The notes below the pieces were generated by a model that saw nothing but the letters and a program-made list of their open reading frames with translations, did no database searches and was not told the DNA's origin. DNA of 14,333 nt from an uncultured Treponema sp. (GTDB lineage: Bacteria > Spirochaetota > Spirochaetia > Treponematales > Treponemataceae). The position numbers and the translations under genes were made by a program. The DNA lies in NCBI GenBank assembly GCA_937923945.1, contig CALDWC010000029.1:1-14333 (forward strand), written 5' to 3'. This document shows, piece by piece, positions 13,190-14,333 of the stretch; positions within the stretch are counted from its first letter, which is position 1, and each line of letters begins with the position of its first letter.

Positions 13190-13936
13190 ATGAAAAAGCT
13201 GAATACTTTGATGGCAGGCCTCATGGTCTGTGCGGTTTTTTATTTTGCGTCGTGCAGCGTTGATGCGCGCATTCGCGACGACGAACATAGGATTACGGTG
13301 ACCGGAACTTCGAGTGTGTATGCGGCTCCGGATACGGTTTCGATTTCTTTTTCGGCGGTATCGCAAGACAAGAATCTTTCAACGGCAAAGCAAAAGAATG
13401 ATACCGTTTTAAAAAAAGTGACGGAAATTTTTACAAAATACGGAATTGCACAAAAAAACATTTCCATCGGGCGGTTAAATATTTATCCGCGTAATTCATA
13501 CCGGAATGACCGTCCCGAATTTTTGTTCTATGAAATAAACCAAAATATTTCCGTAACGCTTGATACCTTGGAAAACTACGAGCCGTTTTTAACGGAGCTT
13601 TTAAATGCCGGAATTGACAACATCAATAATGTGGAGTTTTCCGTGCAGGATGTGAAAAAGCTCAAAAATGACGCCCGTACTGCTGCCGTTAAAGCAGCCG
13701 AAGAAAAAGCGGCATTGTTGTGTGCAGCGGCGGAAAACGGCGGAAAAAAATTGACCGTGGGAAAAATAATCCGCATCAATGAAATTCCGCAAGAATTATA
13801 CGGCTATCCCCGAGCAGCTAGTCAAAATGCAATGATGTACAAAGAAGCGGCTGCCGATATGGCGGCAGGCGGTATTACCCCGATCGGGCAAATCAAAATC
13901 GACGCCCAAGTGGAAATCGTATTTGCATTGGAATAA
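13190..13936 (+). CDS. SIMPL-domain (DUF541) lipoprotein
   Basis: This 248-residue secreted protein has a signal segment (residues 4-19) and a FASC lipobox with Cys 22. The SIMPL/DUF541 domain covers about residues 35-248: ITVTGTSSVYAAPDTVSISF at its start, the TLENYEPFLTELLNAGIDNI region, the KAAEEKAALLCAAAENGGKK helix, and IDAQVEIVFALE at the end. Family members form envelope-associated oligomers of unclear role, some linked to oxidative stress. Of three clustered ATGs (13178, 13187, 13190) I choose 13190 (MKKLNT): GGAGA at 13180-13184 is 5 bases away, and a Lys-Lys start suits a signal peptide. It is a single gene with its own terminator 32 bases after the stop. It is intact. Confidence 0.88.
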   Translation: MKKLNTLMAGLMVCAVFYFASCSVDARIRDDEHRITVTGTSSVYAAPDTVSISFSAVSQDKNLSTAKQKNDTVLKKVTEIFTKYGIAQKNISIGRLNIYPRNSYRNDRPEFLFYEINQNISVTLDTLENYEPFLTELLNAGIDNINNVEFSVQDVKKLKNDARTAAVKAAEEKAALLCAAAENGGKKLTVGKIIRINEIPQELYGYPRAASQNAMMYKEAAADMAAGGITPIGQIKIDAQVEIVFALE

Positions 13937-13967
13937 CCGTACCGTCTGATAGCGGAAAAATACACCG

Positions 13968-13996
13968 ACGGGTGCCTTGTACGGTACCCGTTTTTT
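13968..13996 (+). terminator. Terminator of the SIMPL gene
   Basis: ACGGGTGCC (13968-13976) pairs with GGTACCCGT (13983-13991) with one G-U pair and a 6-base loop. A run of six Ts follows. Confidence 0.88.
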
Positions 13997-14200
13997 GGGT
14001 ATCCAACACCGAATGTTTTTCGCTGTAACGCACGGTGCGTATTTGTTACAAACTTCGGTGTGCGGGAAAGACGCTCAACCCGTTCCAAAACCGCGCCGCC
14101 GCTCATCAGCGGTTACCGCACTGCTTCCCGAAAAGCGGCAGCGCTCCGGGTATGAAGCAATGAACGGATGCGACAAAATAATTTTCAGAATAATAAAACG
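13997..14200. other. GC-rich intergenic block without a supported gene
   Basis: This block is richer in G+C than its surroundings, especially 14030-14155. Open frames exist on both strands but lack RBSs and recognisable domains. The plus-strand frame 13977-14264 starts within the terminator and runs over the next promoter. Short inverted pieces (CCGCCGCTCATCAGCGG) are present. It could be a degenerate gene or a larger dispersed repeat. Confidence 0.35.
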
Positions 14201-14201
14201 A

Positions 14202-14230
14202 TTGACAAAACTTAAAATAAAATATATATT
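14202..14230 (+). promoter_or_regulatory. Strong sigma70-type promoter at window end
   Basis: Consensus TTGACA (14202-14207), a 17-base spacer and TATATT (14225-14230). A GGGAGG RBS follows, then the ATG at 14261. This is a complete set of expression signals for a gene starting at 14261. Confidence 0.75.
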
Positions 14231-14260
14231 TATCAATAAATTTACTGGGAGGTCGATTTT

Positions 14261-14293
14261 ATGAAAAAAAGATTGTGGTTAAGGAAACACTGA
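14261..14293 (+). pseudogene. Gene start interrupted after ten codons by the dispersed repeat
   Basis: ATG at 14261 with GGGAGG about 7 bases upstream encodes MKKRLWLRKH and then TGA. The Met-Lys-Lys start resembles a signal peptide. From the sixth codon the DNA is the dispersed repeat (copy D, 14277), which brings the stop. It may be a lipoprotein gene split by the repeat, or a leader peptide. The window ends 40 bases later, so the rest cannot be seen. Confidence 0.4.
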
Positions 14294-14303
14294 TTAATTA
14301 CCA
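14277..14303 (+). repeat. Dispersed repeat, copy D (partial)
   Basis: The first 21 bases match copy B with two changes (GGTTAAGGAAACACTGATTA, then A). TTACC follows directly, as if the middle AGGCTTGACGCC part had been deleted between the two ends. Confidence 0.55.
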
Positions 14304-14333
14304 TTTTTTACATGACAAAAAAATATAAATGAG

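Noticed and set aside
13977..14264. 95-residue plus-strand ORF after the SIMPL gene
   Set aside because: It starts inside the SIMPL terminator, has no RBS, and runs across the next gene's promoter and RBS.

Overview
The window looks like chromosomal DNA of a host-associated spirochaete, most likely a Treponema. I infer this from an HU-like protein with a C-terminal DUF4469-type domain, several lipoproteins with relaxed lipoboxes (VVSC, FASC, FFSC), a fragment of a DKNGN-repeat surface protein, and short repeats scattered between genes. No rRNA or tRNA gene was seen, so the genus is an inference.

Layout. On the minus strand, 69-2050 holds an HU/DUF4469 protein and an XRE regulator-ImmA/IrrE peptidase pair. 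The pair has a strong promoter overlapped by a palindrome. A promoter and a hairpin terminator on the plus strand at 905-1005 could define a ~65-nt RNA between them. Next come a 23-bp tandem array (2134-2236) and an ABC exporter gene (2477-4113). The exporter frame breaks by -1 exactly at a U_UUU_UUA heptamer. A membrane-anchored PstS-like binding protein follows (4235-5407).

Positions 5429-7905 are a scrapyard. A broken minus-strand gene abuts a Firmicutes-type plasmid/ICE relic: a ParB missing its N-terminus, an intact Schlafen/AlbA_2 regulator-like gene, and a RepA_N initiator cut off after about 68 residues.

Positions 7933-10798 form one complete unit: a consensus promoter, a SAM-I (S-box) riboswitch, an attenuator, metN-metI-metQ and a terminator. 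It encodes methionine import that should be shut down when SAM is plentiful.

The right part (10799-14333) is low in coding density. It holds a doubtful small ORF, a 15-bp perfect hairpin, a frameshifted repeat lipoprotein gene, a DKNGN-protein relic, an intact SIMPL-domain lipoprotein gene with terminator, and at the very end a strong promoter and RBS followed by only ten codons.

A dispersed ~34-bp repeat (core AAACGCTGATTAAAGGCTTG) occurs four times, at 22, 11164, 13058 and 14277. The last copy starts six codons into the end-of-window ORF. The points most worth checking are the slippery-site exporter, the candidate small RNA sharing an operator-like motif with the XRE promoter, the plasmid fossil and the repeat family.
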